A stretch of 64,000 nucleotides of DNA, from NCBI RefSeq assembly GCF_032118995.1, contig NC_092666.1:7328501-7392500 (forward strand), given 5' to 3'. Below are positions 1 through 11,197 of this stretch, piece by piece (within the stretch, counting starts at the first letter, position 1; each line of letters opens with the position of its first letter). The notes beneath the pieces were generated by a model. The model was not told the DNA's origin and made no database searches. It was given only the letters and a program-made list of their open reading frames with translations. Position numbers and translations under genes: made by a program. This DNA comes from Asterias amurensis. Its lineage: Eukaryota; Echinodermata; Asteroidea; Forcipulatida; Asteriidae.

Positions 1-430
1 ATTGGTTTGCCCTACCAACAAGCCCCCACCCCCTTTATAGAATTTCCTGTCTTAATCCACCCTTGACGATGCTAGGAATGAACCGCCGTCTGAGCATTAT
101 ATGTAGAAATAATTTGTATACGCAGCTATAATTGAATTGGTTTTTAGCTAATAACCAGGATAGCAATTAAATGGTGCATCATTTGTCATAGCTCGAAATA
201 GCCATTAAATTCCAAGATCTCAGATGGGGCACATCTTCCCTCAGACTCATAAGATTGCACTAGAGAGCATAAATGGTCTTAAAATTTTCCTGGGGCCCTT
301 AAGCGAGGCGGGACCCCACGCCGTAGATGGTATGACTAACGATGTTCCTCCCCCCATCTTTCAAGACAGATTGACGTCGATGCTAATGGTCACTCTAAAG
401 AAATTATAACATTATGAATGTTTTCTCATT
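1..430. other. Intronic or intergenic sequence, no recognisable gene
   Basis: AT-rich sequence with one short open frame (224-409) of 61 codons that shows no family resemblance. It precedes the exon at 438 and is probably intron. Identical sequence lies at 53704-54133. Confidence 0.4.
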
Positions 431-437
431 TTCTCAG

Positions 438-514
438 TTGCACAAAACCCAAGAGAGCAAAAGAGCTGAGCTGGAGAGTCAAATGAAGGATAACAGGAAG
501 CGGAGGAAAACTCT
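438..514 (+). CDS. Candidate internal exon, coiled-coil-like protein (copy A)
   Basis: A pyrimidine-rich tract ending in TTTCTCAG precedes the exon and a GTAAGA donor follows it. The 77 nt are open in the frame reading LHKTQESKRAELESQMKDNR and on to RKRRKTL. This is rich in K, R, E and Q, as in a coiled coil or charged helix. The incoming phase is 0, which fits the exon at 50248-50308 seen upstream of the second copy at 54141. In copy A the upstream partner exons would lie before the window. The only difference from copy A' in this exon is AAA versus AAG, a synonymous lysine change. The protein family was not recognised. Confidence 0.55.
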
Positions 515-995
515 GTAAGAGACACTGTTTTTTTTCTTATTCAAGATTACATCTCAGCAACACCGTACTTAAGGGTTTGGATACCTTTTGTACAACACAA
601 AACTCAATGTCAACAGATATACATTAAACTATCCGGTTTGAAGATAATGGTGGTAGAAGGCTTCTAAAATATTACTTGCCTTGCTGAGGTTGTAAGTTTT
701 GAGACATGAGTAAAAAAATATTATGAAAGTAGTTTTTGTTTCATGAAACAAAAGTGATCTTAGCATGTAAAACGTATTTACGCTACTCTCCTGAAAACCT
801 TGCTGTTTGATTTTGCCTTTTGTTTTCTTCGCAAAACTTTAAAACTAATGTTGCTAAAATTGTATAGTACATGTACATCATTCACAGTGCATAGGGATTT
901 ATGTAATGGGCAAAATTGTTATACAAAAGGTACCAAAACCCTTTAAAGATACAACTTTGTACTTGTTTTTGAGATCGTCATTCCTTTTATCGATT
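515..995. other. Intron-like AT-rich sequence
   Basis: No open frame, repeat family or structured RNA was recognised. It lies between the exon donor at 515 and a SINE. Confidence 0.4.
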
Positions 996-999
996 GTCC

Positions 1000-1240
1000 C
1001 TGAATGAGAATGCATTTATTAACTCAACCATTTCTGGGTTTATAATTTGTTTTTAACCTTTACACTGATGTGTTTTAACCACTGTACCCTGTGAAAACAA
1101 ATATAGTATGCAAATCACTCGAGTGGGATTTGAACGCGCGACCTTTGCATTGCTAAAGCAGATGTCCTACAACTAGACCACCGAGCTAGCCCGATGGCTA
1201 GAGGCAGCTCAAATCCTGGGTTTAAAAAACTGACTGACCC
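1000..1240 (-). mobile_element. tRNA-derived SINE (copy A)
   Basis: Read on the minus strand, the region has an A-box-like segment TAGCTCGGTGGTCTAG near 1185 and a B-box-like segment GCGTTCAAATCCC near 1130, spaced as in tRNA-Ala-like SINE heads. An AT-rich body follows toward position 1000. It is not a functional tRNA gene: no proper acceptor stem closes. A diverged relative is at 24655-24835. The duplicate is at about 54703-54943. Confidence 0.65.
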
Positions 1241-1397
1241 ATAACCCTATTAACAATAAATAATTGTAGTGCCAGTAGTAAAAATTCTTTTTGTTACTGT
1301 CCAAATTGCTTGTATTAGAAATGTAAAGTTATTGTGTAATGTTTATTTTCATCTGCAGCACGCAGCAGCGCTGGAGTGGGAGTGAAAAGATCACCTT

Positions 1398-1835
1398 TTG
1401 TCACAACAGTGGAGTCAGTGCTACTATACGGAGATGAGACCTAGACCCTAACCACCAGGATGGAGAAGTCTCTGGATGGTTGCTACACCAGGATGCAGCG
1501 TATGACCCTAAACATCCCCTGGCAAGACCACATGAGAAACTCCAATCTGTATGCTGGCTGGCCAAAGGCTACAGAGAAGATCCGTGAACGCCGCCTCAAG
1601 CTTGCTCGGCACTGTGTCCGCCACTCAGAGCTTGCCCCTTGCCCAATCATCCTCTGAGAGCCCACCCAAGGCAAGGCTTCTCGTGGGAGAAGATGACTCT
1701 CCTACCTAGACACACTGAAATGAGACATCGGCTTGACCAGCGCTGAAGAACTACGCTCCTTCATGCTGGACCGGAACATCTGGAGAAAAATCACTGAGCA
1801 GGCTCGAGCCTCTAGATGGCGCTTGACTTGATTGA
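1398..1835 (+). mobile_element. Non-LTR retrotransposon relic, reverse transcriptase C-terminal part (copy A)
   Basis: The translation contains VESVLLYGDET, then a stop where a tryptophan is usual, then MEKSLDGCYTRMQRMTLNIP and RERRLKLARHCVRHSELAP. These are typical of the region downstream of the RT domain in RTE- or Jockey-like LINEs, ending with LRSFMLDRNIWRKITEQARA near 1790. Stops at 1442 and about 1658 and the lack of an RT core show a dead 5'-truncated copy. The family assignment is approximate. Duplicate at about 55101-55538. Confidence 0.75.
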
Positions 1836-1941
1836 TTGGGAGTATGATTCAAACTGCGAGCAGCTCATCAGGCCTCATCCAAAACACCTGTAATCATAGT
1901 CTATAGTGATGGTACCCAAGCCCATCAAGAGAGCCCCATAG

Positions 1942-2304
1942 TCTGCCGACCAGAACACCAATGGGAATCTTGAGGTTCAGGTGGTCACCAAGCAAAATCC
2001 TAAGGAGAGGTCAGATAAGACTGGTGAGGTCCACCATTTTGAAGTCCAGTCGCTCAGACGACGTCATTTTTGTCACAGTGATGAATTTGGTAATGCTTCA
2101 CCAAAGTCAGTCGGTTCAGAGCCTCCATCGCCAACACGATCAACGGAGAAATCTCCAAGAAAAGATGCTGTCATCCCATCACCTTGGGGTTCACCACAGA
2201 AATCCCAAGGTGATGAGCTCTCTGCAGCGTTTCCTGGTCATCACACCAGAAGCATCAGCCATAAGAAAGTACCGGAAGAAGGCGTCAATCCCGAAGTTTT
2301 TTAA
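1942..2304 (+). CDS. Candidate exon, Ser/Pro-rich basic protein segment (copy A)
   Basis: An open frame of about 120 codons between the in-frame stop at 1939 and the TAA at 2302. It includes SEPPSPTRSTEKSPRKDAV and PSPWGSPQKS, with several S-P and T-x-S-P sites as in disordered nuclear proteins. No methionine is evident near the start, so it would be an internal or terminal exon entered from an acceptor between 1942 and 1981. None of the AG choices is strong. One substitution between the copies (AGA versus AGG, arginine) is synonymous in this frame. It may belong with the coiled-coil exon at 438, but the phase could not be reconciled. It could also be a chance ORF. Confidence 0.35.
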   Translation, partial: SADQNTNGNLEVQVVTKQNPKERSDKTGEVHHFEVQSLRRRHFCHSDEFGNASPKSVGSEPPSPTRSTEKSPRKDAVIPSPWGSPQKSQGDELSAAFPGHHTRSISHKKVPEEGVNPEVF

Positions 2305-2430
2305 ACAGGTTTTATTGTTTTGTTATCCTTGAGTTTTATACATATTAACTGCAACAATGACGCTACAGTTGTACCAGTTGCTTTTAAATGTATTAAACCA
2401 CCTCAGATGTATAATTTTTAACTTGGCTTT

Positions 2431-2602
2431 TAAGACACTGGACACTATTGGTAATTGTCAAACACTAGTCTTCACAGTTGGTGTATCTCAACATATGCAC
2501 AAAATAACAAACCTGAGAAAATTTGAGCTCACAAAGTTTTATACTATCACCCTCTCCCCATTACTCATAATCAACTGGTATGCAGTGCTAACCCCTAAAT
2601 GA
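2431..2602. repeat. Truncated TTAA-type element, GGACACT family
   Basis: Starts with TTAAGACACTGGACAC and continues with the conserved arm (TTGGTAATTGTCAAA, TGTATCTCAACATATGC, TTTGAGCTCA), then jumps to the right-arm segment CTCTCCCCATTACTC and decays. The full family is a long imperfect palindrome of about 350-390 bp with TTAA at its borders. Confidence 0.7.
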
Positions 2603-2747
2603 ATTAGCACCGTGGACTTGTTAATGCCTTTATCAAATTATGTGACAGGATGCCATACACAAAGCAAACCCTTTCCATGTTATATGGGATAGTAGGGTTT
2701 GTATAAAAAGCAAAACTTATAACAAGGAACAAAGTTAACTTACTGTT

Positions 2748-3088
2748 TTAAAGGCACTGTACACATTTGGTAATTACTCAAAATAGGCCTTTATTAGCAT
2801 AAAACATTATTTGGTAACGAGCAACGGAAGACTGTTGATAGTATAAAACATTGTGAGAAACGACTTCCTATAAAGAGATAATTTCTCACTAAAATAATAT
2901 ATATAAAAATTGGCCAGAAGCACACTATTTTATACAACAAGGGTGATTTTTTCTTTCATCAGTTTCTTGCAACTTCAATGAACAGTTGAGTCCAAATTTC
3001 CACATTCTTGTTTCTTTATGCATATATGTTCGGATACACCGAGTAAGAATACTGGTCTTTGACAAAAACCAAACGTGTTCAGTCCTTA
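2748..3088. repeat. TTAA-type palindromic element, GGACACT family
   Basis: Begins TTAAAGGCACTGTACACATT and ends with the inverse CCAAACGTGTTCAGT near 3085. The internal segments (GTGAGAAACGACTTCC, CAAGGGTG) match other copies. No coding capacity. Duplicate at about 56452-56792. Confidence 0.75.
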
Positions 3089-3237
3089 TTGTTTTTTTTT
3101 TTAAATTAAGATGCGTACTGCCTGTGATAGTATTAACAAACCATGCAATGTACTTGTACAGTAGCATTAACATCAGTGCCCAATTTCATATAGCTACTTT
3201 TAGCAAGCACAAACCATAGAGTTATATATAAGAACTA

Positions 3238-3715
3238 GAGCGCGCACTGACCTATATACGCGCCCCGGTATGCGAGCAGGCGGCCATTTTTTAAGTTGAC
3301 AACACAGCTATCTCACAGCGTGTGTTTGTGCGGCCATTTTGTAAGTTGAACAAACAGCATCGCGTGAGTGTGAGTGTAGTGCTCTGAAAACCTGTTGTTT
3401 CCAGTCCGCCGTTTCGAAAATACCAGGGTCTTTTCGAAACGCAGGTATTTTTACAGGTCAGGATCCAAAAGTACTTAAAGTCTGCTATATCCATTCGCCG
3501 TTTCTAAAACGCCCAGATAATTCGAACCCTGATGTTGTAGCGCCACCAACTGGCGGTGTATTCCTCGGCTGCTGAAACGGCGGAGATCCTGAAACTGGTC
3601 CGTGAACTGGACCACACAGCCGGTGTGTATTTTCATAATTGTAAGGGCCTACAATAAGTATTCTGGCAAGGGAAGATCTATTAAGGTATGTTATGGAAAA
3701 CCAAAGCAAAATTAT
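3238..3715. other. GC-richer unique segment with short internal repeats
   Basis: Contains two copies of GCGGCCATTTT followed by GTAAGTTGA-like sequence (3290 and 3331) and paired CCGTTTC-containing motifs (3410, 3494). No recognisable gene. Confidence 0.3.
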
Positions 3716-3989
3716 TTATTTTGGTAGCGTACCTTACTCCAGTCATCAGTGTTCAAACAAGAGTACTTCTTTTATTGACTCGAAATTGCCCAACTTTAAC
3801 TTGCATATTCCTTTGTAAAGTACATTACTTACCAATGCATAGTACACAGTACATGTGTACATCATAAGACATGTGCAATATTACCAGATACAGTACTTCT
3901 GCAGTATTATCTAACCAGCACCAATAAAATGCCTAAAAACTTTACAAATGGTCACTCAGGATTATGTTACACTTTAAAAAAAGGTTGGA

Positions 3990-4114
3990 AAAGTTTCCGT
4001 ATGGCGCCACCACTTTTTCATTCGAAATAAAATAATATAGTATCTAATTTACCTGATTGATATATCCCTTTTTGTAAAAATGAGTGAAAAGGTGGTGGCG
4101 CCATACGGAAAGTT
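3990..4114. mobile_element. Small MITE with inverted ends (copy A)
   Basis: The left end AAGTTTCCGTATGGCGCCAC is inverted at the right end GTGGCGCCATACGGAAAGTT, about 125 bp overall, with an AT-rich centre and no ORF. Duplicate at 57694-57818. Confidence 0.8.
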
Positions 4115-4216
4115 ATCCAAATGGTCAGATTTAGCGGAACTTGAGTGTAGTAGGCAACAAAATAGTTTGTTAATTCGGTTCACAATTACTGACTGAGCAT
4201 TTTGATTGACACCAGT

Positions 4217-4607
4217 ATTAAAGGAACACGTTGCCTTGGATCGGACGAGTTGGTCAAAACAAAAGCGTTTGTAACCGTTTTTTATAAAATGCATATGGTT
4301 GGAAAGATGTTTTAAAAGTAGAATACAATGATCCACACAAGTTTGCCTCGAAATTGCGTGGTTTTCCTTCTACTATGCGAACTAACATGGTCGGCCATTT
4401 ATGGGAGTCAAAATTTTGACCCCCATAAATGGCCGACGTGTTAGTCGACGAGGTAAAAGGAAAACCACGCAATTTCGAGGCATGTTTGTGTGGATCATTG
4501 TATTCTACTTTTACAACATCTTTCTACCCATTCGCATTTTACAAAAAACGGTTACAAACGCTTTTCAAAGACCAACTCGACCGATCCAAGGCAACGTGTT
4601 CCTTTAA
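4217..4607. mobile_element. TTAA-flanked foldback MITE, AGGAACACG family (copy A)
   Basis: The ends are TTAAAGGAACACGTTGCC and its reverse complement. The two arms are near-perfect inverted repeats along almost the whole 390 bp, meeting near 4413 at CAAAATTTTG. The TTAA borders suggest a piggyBac-like target choice (inference). A second, diverged copy is at 26577-26944. Small ORFs here are palindrome artefacts. Confidence 0.85.
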
Positions 4608-4684
4608 TGTTGCACTATGTCTATGAGTATGATTGAATGATGATGATGTTGTTTTGCAGAATTATTATGGGCACCTGAGTGGCT

Positions 4685-5067
4685 GAAAGGCAGTGGACAC
4701 TGTTGGTAATTGTCAAAGACTAGTCCCCACAGTTAGTGTATCTCAACATATGCATAAAATAACAAACCTGTGAAAATTTGAGCTCAATTGGTCATTGAAC
4801 TTGCGAGATAATGAAAAAAAAAACCACCCTTGTCACACGAAGTTGTGTGCGTTTAGATGGTTGATTTCGAGACCTCCAGTTCTAAATCTGAGGTCTCGAA
4901 ATCAAATTCGTGGAAAATTACTTCTTGCTCGAAAACTATGGCACTTCAGAGGGAGCCGTTTCTCAAAATGTTTTTTACCATTAACCTCTCCCCATTACTC
5001 CGTACCAAGTAAGGTTTTGTGCTAATTATGTTTTTGAGTAACTACCAATAGTGTCCACTGCCTTTAA
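4685..5067. repeat. TTAA-type palindromic element, GGCAGTGGACACT family (full copy)
   Basis: The left end GGCAGTGGACACTGTTGG is answered by CCAATAGTGTCCACTGCC and TTTAA at the right. The centre has GATTTCGAGACCTC facing GAGGTCTCGAAATC. It is among the most complete family copies in the window. Duplicate at about 58391-58773. Confidence 0.85.
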
Positions 5068-5647
5068 AGTCAAATTTGAAAAGTGGCAAAAGCCCATTCA
5101 CCCAATTCCAGAACCTTGGGAACTAGCACTTAAGCATCACATACTAGTTGCGATACGTAACTCTCCTCCCGACGGCCGCCAGGCCATAGGGTTACGAGAT
5201 TCTTTTGATCGGAAACAGTTGATCTGGTCCAACACATACAATTTCGACAGCTAGTCACCAGATTTGCCCCATCTTTACCACTTTCAAAAATCATGACACA
5301 AATTCTGAGGGTATGAACTTAATCCGCAATGTCTAATGCAGCCTTCCATAATACTCAAAACACCATTTGGAATATTTTTCGAAGAACAATGGACAAAAAC
5401 TTACAGATCCTGGAGCGATTCCCAGGTTCATATTTTGAACCTGTCGCATCAAACGCATTATTTTGTTGATGGGCTAAATGGGCTAAACCATTCTGTAAAA
5501 TGGTTCCTGACCATTGAAAGTAAAAGTTAAACTTTTTTTCGTTGGAGCAGGTGATACTCTTTGAAATACCATTCACTCAAACAAATCTATTTTTTTATGT
5601 TTGGGGCCAAACATCTGACATAGCATCTTTTAGCCGCTCAAGTGCCC
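5068..5647. other. Unique sequence, no recognised gene
   Basis: Short open frames only (5051-5254 and 5336-5530), without start context or similarity that I recognise. Probably intronic or intergenic. Confidence 0.3.
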
Positions 5648-6044
5648 TTAAAGGCAGTCGGACACTGTTGGTAATTACTCAAAATAATGTTCAGCACAAA
5701 TCTTTTCTTGGTGACGAGTAGTAGGGAGAGGTTGATGGTATAAAACATTGTGAGAAACGGCTCCCTCTGAAGTGCCATAGTTTTCGAGAAAGAAGTAATT
5801 TTCCATGAATTTGATTTCGATACCTCAGATTTAGAACTTGAGGTCTCAAAATCGACCATCTAACATGTCCTAACGCACACAACTTCGTGTGACAAGGGTG
5901 TTTTTTCTTTCATTATTATCTTGCAACTTTGATGACTGATTGAGCTCAAATTTTCACAGGTTAGTTATTTTATACATGTGTTGAGGTACACCAACTGTGG
6001 AGGCTAGTCTTTGATAATTACCAACAGTGTCCACTGCCTTTAAA
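5648..6044. repeat. TTAA-type palindromic element, GGCAGTGGACACT family (full copy)
   Basis: Bounded by TTAAAGGCAGTCGGACACTG and AGTGTCCACTGCCTTTAA. Relative to the copy at 4685 the internal segments run in reverse order, as expected for the opposite orientation. Duplicate at about 59353-59748. Confidence 0.85.
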
Positions 6045-6670
6045 TCCTGTGAATTGAGTCAACCAATTATTTTATTGCATACTAATTCAGGTTCCAATAA
6101 ATCTGACCATTTGTAAGTAGTTAAATACTTTGTTAGTGCAGTTTAGTTATTTTAGTGAGTTTTATTGTGTCCATATTATTTAGTGATTTATGGTTGTACA
6201 TTTACTCTTTTTCGATGTGCTTTTTACATACATCTAGGCCTAAATCCCATGCCATACTCAAAATTCATCAAGAGGGACTAATACAATACATCAGGCCTGT
6301 ATGCTATTGCTTCGTTTTTGAAAGGGCAAGCGCACCAAGGCATTTTCTCTTGGGAAAAGGGGAGGAAATTATAAATTTGCACTGGAGCATTTCAAGGGCA
6401 CCAAGGCAATGACCAGGGGCCAGGGAGGCAATCGCCTTTGGTGCCACAGTGAAGTATCATACATCTAGGCCTAAATCACATGCCATAGATTAGTCCAAAT
6501 TCATCATGACAGACCAATACAATACTACATGTAAATAGCTTCATACATGTTTTACTGTTAGTTCATGTCAGCGCTATGACAGAATTAGTCTTTAAACAAT
6601 CTAGTAATCTGCAAAAATAAATTAACTGATTTTTGTCTGTCTTTCTTCTTACATAATTTACAAGCTAGAT
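6045..6670. other. AT-rich sequence with a short direct repeat
   Basis: CATCTAGGCCTAAATC occurs at 6232 and 6463 with similar flanks (CATGCCATA, AAATTCATCA), a direct repeat of about 75 bp spaced 231 bp. No gene recognised. Confidence 0.4.
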
Positions 6671-6930
6671 CCCAGTGTAGCCGTTAACATCCCAATGTCA
6701 ACACGCACACAAGTAAACTTTCAAGACGTTTTCCTAAGCCCAAGACAAAACAGGTGTCAAGGACATCCCTGTGTAGGAAGAAGCATTCTTCGCCCAGGTC
6801 CGGTGAGAAGGTGGCTCGAAGTAGGGAGACGTCTCACAGTCGGGATTGAGAATCGACGAAATTGGAGGAAAATACACCCTGCAGAAGAATGGATACAATG
6901 AGATTGCTGTTGTGGCTGAGTGTGAGGTAA
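6671..6930 (+). other. Possible exon or degraded coding remnant (copy A)
   Basis: Follows a pyrimidine-rich tract (6635-6655) and AG dinucleotides near 6663-6680. Three overlapping frames each look partly protein-like: IPMSTRTQVNFQDVFLSPR, then RTSLCRKKHSSPRSGEK ending at a TGA near 6850, then IDEIGGKYTLQKNGYNEIA. A protein-like signal that changes frame suggests a decayed exon. The one difference between copies (C/T at 6793) is non-synonymous in the first two frames. Not assigned to a family. Confidence 0.25.
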
Positions 6931-6965
6931 CTTTTACAAGATTCAAATCCATCAAAGTCAACAAT

Positions 6966-9900
6966 CGAGCAAAGCAGAGGTTACTTTGTATTGGGATTAG
7001 TGTTGTGGGTCATTTAAACATGGTTTTATTAGGCTACTCTGATGTGGGGGGGGGATGTGTCTGGCAGGCCTAATGCAGCAGAAAACTTGTCTGGTGGTTG
7101 ATACTTATTGTATGATGAATAGTGTTATTGGTCATTTCAACTTGGTTGGAGGTACTTTCTCAGATGGCAAACCCAAGGAGAGGGGATAGAGGGTGTCTGG
7201 CAGGCAAAAAAGAGCAGACAACTTGTCTGGCTGTTGATCTTTTCTTTGAAATAGAGTTACTGGTCATATTCAACTTGGTTTCAAGTGGTTACTCCAATGT
7301 TGGGTGAGGGGGGGGGGGTGTCTGCATTGTCTGGTGGCTGATACTATGTATTCGGTATATTTTTTGGTAATTTCAACATGATTTCAGGTGGTTACTCTGA
7401 CGGGGAGGGGGGGTTGTCTGGTGGGTCTAATGCAGCAAAACTTTTGTCTGGCGGCTCATACATGTACGTTGTTTAGGAAATAGTGTTTTTGATCATTTCA
7501 ACATTGTTTCATCGGGTGGTTCCTCCGATGTTGGGGGGGGGGTGTATGGCAGCCTAAAGCGGCAGACAGTTTGTATGGCGGTTAATGCTTGTATGGAGAA
7601 AAGTGTTATTACTAATTTCAACTTGGTTTTGACCAAGAGAGGGGAAGGGGGTGGTGTTCTAAGATGGTAAACCCAGGGAGGGGGGGGGTGGGTGTCTGGG
7701 CGCAAAATGCAGCAGACAATTTGTCTAGTGGCTGATACTTTTCATTGGCAATGCTGTTATCGTTCATTTGAACTTCGTTTCAGGTGGTACTTCGGGGGGT
7801 GGGGGGTGCTTTCCATGGCAGGCCTAATGCAGCAAAGCAGAGTCTACTTTGTATTGGGATTAGAGTTTTGGGTCATTTAAACATAGCTTCATGGGGCTCC
7901 TCTGATGTGGGGAGGGGGGAGGTCTGGCTGGCCTAATGCAGCAGAAAACTTGTCTAGTGGTTGATGCTTGTATGAAGAATAGTGTTATTGGTCATTTTCA
8001 ACTGCAGGTACTTTCTCAGATGGTAAACCCAGGGAGAGGGGATATAGGGTGTCTGGCAGGCAAAATGGGGCAGACAATATGTCTGGCTGTTGATCTTTTC
8101 ATTGGGAATAGTGTTACTGGTCATATTCAACTTGGTTTCTAGTGGTTACTCCAATGTTGGGTGGGGGGTGTCTGCATCCTTACACAGCAAAACATTGTGT
8201 GGTGGCTGATACTATGTATTCGGTATACTTTTTTTGGTCATCTTAACATGGTTTCAGGTGGTTACTGTGATGGTTAACCCAGGGGGTGGGGAGGAGGGGG
8301 GTGGTTTTCTGGCGGGCCTAATGCAACAAAACAGTTGTCCGGCGGCTTATACATTGTTTAGGAAATAGCGTTTTTGGTCATTTCAACATTGTTTCAGGTG
8401 GTTCCTCCGAGGGTGGGGGGGGGGCCTAAAGCTGCAGACAATTTGTCTGGCAGTTAATGCTTGTACATGTTGTATGGAGAAAAGTGTTATTGGTCAATTC
8501 GACTTGGTTTTGACCCAGAGAGGGGGACGGGGTGGGTGTCTCTTGAGGCAAAATGCAGCGGACAATTTGTCTAGCAGTTGATGCTTTTCATTGGGATAGT
8601 GTTATTGGTCATTTCAACATGGTTTCAGATAGCTCCTCCGATGTTGGGGGAGGGAGGGGGTGTGTCTGGCGGGCCTAATGCAGAAGACATGTTGTTTGGT
8701 TGTTGATACTGGTTGGAAGAGTAGTGTTTTTATTGGTCATTTCGACTTGCTGGGAGGTAGTTCCTCAGATGGTAAACCCAGGGAGGGGGCGGAGGAGGTA
8801 TCTGGGCGCGCAAAATGCAGCAGACAATTTGCCTCGTGGTTGATACTTTTCATTGGCAATGGTGTTATTGGTCATTTGAACTTGGTTTCAGGTGGTTCCG
8901 ATGGTGGGGGGGGGGGGCGGTGTTGTCCATGGCAGGCCTAATGCAGCAAAGCAGAGGATACTTTGTATTGGGATTAGTTTTTTTGGGTCATTTAAACATG
9001 GTTTCATAGGGCTCCTCCGATGTGACGGGGAGGGGTGTGTTTGGCTGGCCTAATGCAGCAGACAATTGATCTGGTGGGTGATACTTGTATGGAGATTAGT
9101 GTTGTTGGTCATTTCAACTTGGTTGCAGGTATTTTCTCAGATGGTAAACCCAGGGAGAGGGGATAGAGGGTGTCTGGCAGGCAAAATGCAGACAATTTGT
9201 CTGGCTGTTGATCTTTTCATTGGGAATAGTGTTACTGGTCATATTCAGCTTGGTTTCAAGTGGTTACTCCAATGTTGGGTGAGGGGGGTGGGGGGTGTCT
9301 GCATTGTCATGATTGTCTGGTGGCTGATACTATGTATTCGGTATACTTTTTTTTTGTTTTTTTTTTGGGGGGGGGGTGTCTGCATTGTCATGATTGTCTG
9401 GTGGCTGATACTATGTATTTAGTATACTTTTTTTGGTAATTTCAACATGGTTTCAGGTGGTTACTCTGATGCTTAACCCAGGGGGCGGGGAGGGTGTTGT
9501 CTGGTGGGCCTAAATGCAGCAAAACATTTGTCTGGCGGCTCACACGTTGTTTAGGAAATAGTGCTTTTAATCATTTCAGCACTGTTTCATCAGGTGGTTC
9601 CTCCGATGTGGGGGGGGGGGGTGTATGGCAGCCTGTCTGGTTGTTGATACTTGTTTAAAGAATAGTGTTATTGGTCATTTTCAACTTGGTTGCAATTACT
9701 TTCTCAGATAGTAAACCCAGGGAGAGGGGATAGAGGGTGTCTGGCGGGCAAAATGCAGCAGACAATTTGTACGGATGTTGATCTTTTTATTGGGAATATT
9801 GTTACTGGTCATTTCATTTTGGTTTCAGGTGGTTCCTCCAATGTGGTCATTTCAACATGGTTTCAGGTGGTTACTCTGATGGTTAACCCATGGCACGGGG

Positions 9901-10112
9901 GGGGGGGGGGGGGGGGGGGGGGTTGTCTGGCGGGCCTAATGCAGCAAAACATTTGTTTGGCGGCTCATACGTCGTATAGGAAATATTGATTTTGGTCATT
10001 TCAACATGGTTTGAGGTGGTTCCTCTGATTTTTTTTTTTGGGGGGGGCGTGTCTGGCGGTTGATACTTAAACGAAGAATATCGTTACTGTTCATTTCGAC
10101 TTGGTTTTAGGT
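6966..10112. repeat. Poly-G satellite array, about 25 units of roughly 125 bp (copy A)
   Basis: The repeated order within a unit is: AATGCAGCAGACAATTTGTC, TGG-TTGATACTT, ATAGTGTTATTGGTCATTTC, AACTTGGTTTCAGGTGG, a TCCTCCGATGTT-like segment, a G run of 5-24 bases, then TGTCTGGCGGGCC. Unit length varies because of the G run and small deletions. All ORFs inside are by-products. Related arrays lie at 45463-48985 and 60670-63824. The GG-rich tracts could form G-quadruplexes (inference). Confidence 0.9.
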
Positions 10113-10370
10113 GGTACCTACAATGTTTGATTCAGCTCATTATATTGCGTCTTTGTTGGGTGTCCATGGCAAACATCCATATCTGACTATGTCAGGTTAT
10201 CCAGTAAATGTTCTTGTACTCAAATATTGGTACCTTGTTCGTTTAACCAAAGTGCTCTGGGCTCTGGATGAGACAAGACCAACACAACTTGAAAAAGAGT
10301 CAAGGAACGGAACTGTTATGTAGGTTTTTAACAAACACAGATAGAGATGATGAATATTTAACAGCATCAT

Positions 10371-10675
10371 TTAAAGACAGTGGAAACTATTGGTAGTTGT
10401 CAAAGACCAGTCTTCTGTATCTCAACATCTATTATGCATAAAATAACAAACCTGTGAAAATTTGAGCTCAATTTGTCGTCGAAGTTGCAAGATATGAATG
10501 AAATAAAAACACCCTTGGCACACGAAGTTGTGTGCTTTCAGATGCTAGATTTCGAAACCAAGAGGTCTCGAAATCAAATTCGTGGAAAATTACTTCTCCC
10601 CATTACTCAATACCAAGTGAGGTTTTATGCTAAAAATGATTTTGAGTAATTATCAATAGTGTCCACTGCCTTTAA
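10371..10675. repeat. TTAA-type palindromic element, GGCAGTGGACACT family (internally shortened)
   Basis: Starts TTAAAGACAGTGGAAACT and ends GTGTCCACTGCCTTTAA. Part of the right arm before CCCCATTACTC is missing. It abuts a second, inverted-order copy starting at 10672, so the two share the TTTAAAGGCA junction. Confidence 0.8.
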
Positions 10676-10738
10676 AGGCAATGGACACTATTGGTAATTA
10701 CTCAAAATAATTTTTAGCATGAAACCTCACTTTGTTAC
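10672..10738. repeat. TTAA-type element split by the LTR retrotransposon, left part
   Basis: TTTAAAGGCAATGGACACTA and onward to CCTCACTTTGTTAC matches other copies up to the point where the consensus continues GGTAACGAGTAATGG. That continuation is found after the LTR element at 15435-15448. Confidence 0.75.
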
Positions 10739-10859
10739 TGTTGAATCTTCTGTTTATTCGTTTCTAAACTACAAATCACAATCCCACCGGCACATGCACA
10801 CACGACCTTTGACCTAATGGTAATTAGACTAGCGCTGTTTGTCGCTCGTAAGCACAACA
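10739..10859 (-). repeat. 3' LTR of the Gypsy element
   Basis: 121 bp, beginning TGTTGAATCTTC and ending GCACAACA on the plus strand. It is the 3' LTR because the element is transcribed on the minus strand. TG...CA borders are present. Confidence 0.9.
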
Positions 10860-11197
10860 TCCGTCCCTTTTTAGACAAAATCTCAACTTTTGTAAACAAT
10901 GGGAAACAACTGGAGATAGCCTAAATTGCTTAACAGTAGCCTACTTTCTGACTTACTACATGTATGTTTCTGACAAGGCAATTTCTACAACTTGTTTAAA
11001 GACTTGATTGGATGCAAATAAAGTTGTTATATCAGTAACATATGTGTACAATATAAACCACTTTTTTTTTTTAGTTTAAACTTTTAACTTAGCAGTATTG
11101 AAAACGGTCGTGCATTAATAAAGACCAACTGCTTTTTAATACAATGAAAAACTTTTAAACAAACTTTAATAAACAAAGAACAATGCTTTCAATGTTT

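Larger units (their letters stand above)
1..10290 (+). repeat. Large direct duplication, copy A (partner 53704-64000)
   Basis: Position 1 aligns with 53704 and the match runs, with only substitutions and small indels, to the end of the window (64000 aligns with about 10290). The offset drifts from 53703 to about 53712 because of small indels, many of them in homopolymers such as the poly-G runs at 7305, 8910 and 9900. Apart from these, only about a dozen single-base differences were noticed by eye. Both ends of the match coincide with window ends, so the true block is longer. It may be a recent tandem segmental duplication with a period near 53.7 kb, or an assembly product such as retained haplotypes or overlapping contig ends. 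Confidence 0.95.

Noticed and set aside
1095-1200. tRNA gene on the minus strand
   Set aside because: A and B boxes are present but stems do not close and the segment continues into a SINE body.
2278-2313. PIP-box-like K-A-S-I-P-K-F-F in an alternative frame
   Set aside because: The leading glutamine is missing, and the better protein-like frame here is a different one that ends at 2304.
7122-9989. Multiple ORFs of 60-118 codons in the poly-G satellite
   Set aside because: Their frames depend on G-run lengths that differ between the two copies of the array.
10111-10323. 70-codon ORF after the satellite
   Set aside because: The second copy (63822 onward) has small insertions near 63863 and 63915 that break the frame.
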